Assembly (NCBI GenBank): GCA_937871635.1
Contig: CALMNS010000150.1
Coordinates: forward strand, 1 to 7,124
DNA from: an uncultured Solirubrobacter sp.
Lineage (GTDB): Bacteria; Actinomycetota; Thermoleophilia; Solirubrobacterales; Solirubrobacteraceae
Direction: 5' to 3'
Length of the DNA stretch: 7,124 bases
Part shown: positions 5,766 through 7,124 of the stretch, piece after piece
Position numbering within the stretch: the first letter of the stretch is position 1
How the letters are laid out: each line of letters opens with the position of its first letter
Program-made: the position numbers and the translations under genes
Notes under the pieces: model-generated
The model's database searches: none
The model's input: only the letters and a program-made list of their open reading frames with translations
Told to the model about the DNA's origin: nothing

Positions 5766-7124
5766 ATGCCGCGCCCCGAGGTCAAGCTGATCACGCTCAC
5801 GATCGACGGTCGTGAGGTCACCGCGCCCGAGGGCGCCATGCTGGTCGACGGCGCCAAGTACGGCGACGTCGAGATCCCCGTCTTCTGCTACGAGCCCAAG
5901 CTCGGCAACCCGGTCGGGGCCTGCCGCATGTGCCTCGTCGAGGTGGAGGGCATCCCGAAGCTCCAGACGGCCTGCTCCACGCCGGTCAAGGACGGCATGG
6001 TCGTCCACACGCAGACCGCTCGCGTGCACGAGGCGCAGCGCGCGGTGGTCGAGTTCCTGCTCATCAACCACCCGCTCGACTGCCCGGTCTGCGACAAGGG
6101 CGGCGAGTGCCCGCTCCAGGACGTCTCCTACGGCTGGGGCGGCGGCACCTCGCGCTTCATCGAGCCCAAGCGCCACTTCGTCAAGCCGCTCGAGCTCTCG
6201 CCGCTCATCGCGATCGACCGCGAGCGCTGCATCCTCTGCTACCGCTGCGTGCGCTTCTCGCAGGAGATCTCCGAGGACTACCAGCTCATCCTGCTCGAGC
6301 GCGGCACGCACTCCTACGTCGGGACGTTCGACGGCCACCCGTACGTCGGCCCGTTCACCGGCAACATCATCCAGCTCTGCCCGGTCGGGGCGCTCACCTC
6401 CAAGGCGTACCGCTTCCGCGCACGGCCGTGGGACTCCGAGGGCGCCGGCTCGGTCTGCACGCTGTGCCCGGCCCAGTGCAACGTCGAGTTCACCGTCCGC
6501 GACGACCGGGTGATGCGCGTCACCGCCCGCGACAACGACGAGGTGGACGACGGCTGGCTGTGCGACAAGGGCCGCTTCGCCTACCAGCACGTGCACTCCG
6601 AGGACCGGATCACCCAGCCCTGGGTCCGCGAGGGCGCGAAGCTGATGCCCGCGACCTGGGAGAAGGCCATGGCGGCCGCCTCCGGCGCGCTCGCCAAGGC
6701 GGGGCCCCGGGCGGCGGCGCTGGCCGGCGGGGAGACCACCAACGAGGAGGCGTTCCTCCTGCAGCGGCTGTTCCGTGAAGGGCTCGGCGCCTCGACCCTG
6801 AGCGCGACGCCCGGTGGCCGCGAGGCGCTGCCGCTCGACCTCACCCGCGCGCTCGCCGACCCGCGCCTGGGCGCGACGGTCTCGGACCTCGAGTTCGCCG
6901 ACACGGTGCTGCTGCTCGACTGCGACCCGATCGACGACGCGCCGATCCTCGACCTGCGGATCCGCAAGGGCGTGCGTCGCCGCGGGGTGAAGCTCGCCGT
7001 CGCCTCCGAGCGCCCGGGCGCGCTGGACCCGAGCGCCGACCGCGTCGTGCGCTACGCGCCGGGCGCCGGCGAGGCGATGCTCGTCGCCCTCGACGCCGCG
7101 CTCGGCGGCGACGAGGGCGTGCTC
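5766..7124 (+). CDS. nuoG: NADH-quinone oxidoreductase subunit G (3' end missing)
   Basis: NuoG (75-kDa subunit) conducts electrons from NuoF/NuoE towards NuoI and NuoB. I translated 453 codons from ATG 5766 to the right edge with no stop, so the gene is truncated only by the window. The N-terminal ferredoxin domain has N1b ligands C41, C53, C56 and C70. N5 follows with H102, C106, C109 and C115 (NHPLDCPVCDKGGEC). N4 has C155, C158, C161 (ERCILCYRCVRF) and C205 (QLCPVG). The extra N7 set is complete: C231, C234, C238 and C266, with the 28-residue last spacing also seen in Thermus. From about residue 275 a molybdopterin-oxidoreductase-like domain begins; in complex I it is not expected to bind molybdenum. 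GGAGG at 5749-5753 is the likely ribosome-binding site, with a rather long 12-nt spacing. Confidence 0.96.
   Translation, partial: MPRPEVKLITLTIDGREVTAPEGAMLVDGAKYGDVEIPVFCYEPKLGNPVGACRMCLVEVEGIPKLQTACSTPVKDGMVVHTQTARVHEAQRAVVEFLLINHPLDCPVCDKGGECPLQDVSYGWGGGTSRFIEPKRHFVKPLELSPLIAIDRERCILCYRCVRFSQEISEDYQLILLERGTHSYVGTFDGHPYVGPFTGNIIQLCPVGALTSKAYRFRARPWDSEGAGSVCTLCPAQCNVEFTVRDDRVMRVTARDNDEVDDGWLCDKGRFAYQHVHSEDRITQPWVREGAKLMPATWEKAMAAASGALAKAGPRAAALAGGETTNEEAFLLQRLFREGLGASTLSATPGGREALPLDLTRALADPRLGATVSDLEFADTVLLLDCDPIDDAPILDLRIRKGVRRRGVKLAVASERPGALDPSADRVVRYAPGAGEAMLVALDAALGGDEGVL

Noticed and set aside
4643..5857. Minus-strand 404-residue frame opposite nuoF and the start of nuoG
   Set aside because: Same antisense-shadow pattern; nuoF motifs on the plus strand are unambiguous.
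5685..6596. Minus-strand 303-residue frame and overlapping plus-strand frames within nuoG
   Set aside because: nuoG is open across the whole stretch with all cluster ligands in order; the others are shadows.
1..7124. CRISPR arrays, tRNA or rRNA genes, insertion sequences, phage or toxin-antitoxin genes
   Set aside because: None seen; apart from the left-end repeats, the window is a conserved housekeeping operon.

Overview
The window is high-GC DNA (roughly 70% by eye). Its coding frames almost always end codons in G or C, and starts are a mix of ATG, GTG and TTG. It holds the first seven genes of a 14-gene-type respiratory complex I (NADH:quinone oxidoreductase) operon in the order nuoA-B-C-D-E-F-G, with nuoG cut by the right edge. 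Separate nuoC and nuoD genes, a NuoG that keeps the N7 cluster cysteines, and the base composition all fit an actinobacterial chromosome. My best guess is a deep-branching lineage such as Thermoleophilia/Solirubrobacterales, but that placement is an inference from style, not a proof.

Layout. Positions 1-340 hold no gene I can support. Their main content is two 55-bp tandem repeats (period 60) that each fold into a long hairpin. A minus-strand gene (341-781) encodes a 146-residue protein with four predicted membrane helices and no family I recognise. The 63-bp divergent spacer 782-844 carries a perfect 6+6 palindrome and a good promoter for nuoA, with an extended -10 that ends only 10 nt before the GTG start, so the nuo mRNA is probably leaderless or nearly so. 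From 845 to the right edge the nuo genes are packed with overlaps or gaps of 10 nt or less, which indicates one transcript with translational coupling.

How the genes work together. NuoE, NuoF and NuoG form the NADH-oxidising arm: FMN and N3 in NuoF, N1a in NuoE, and N1b, N4, N5 and N7 in NuoG. NuoB (cluster N2), NuoC and NuoD form the connecting module where electrons reach the quinone. NuoA is the first membrane-arm subunit next to the quinone channel. All iron-sulphur ligands expected in the seven subunits are present, so the encoded complex looks functional. The rest of the complex (NuoH to NuoN and NuoI) should lie beyond the right edge.

I found no new multi-gene system. The points most worth a second look are the paired hairpin repeats, the leaderless promoter with a palindrome over its -35, and the unknown membrane protein divergent from nuoA.
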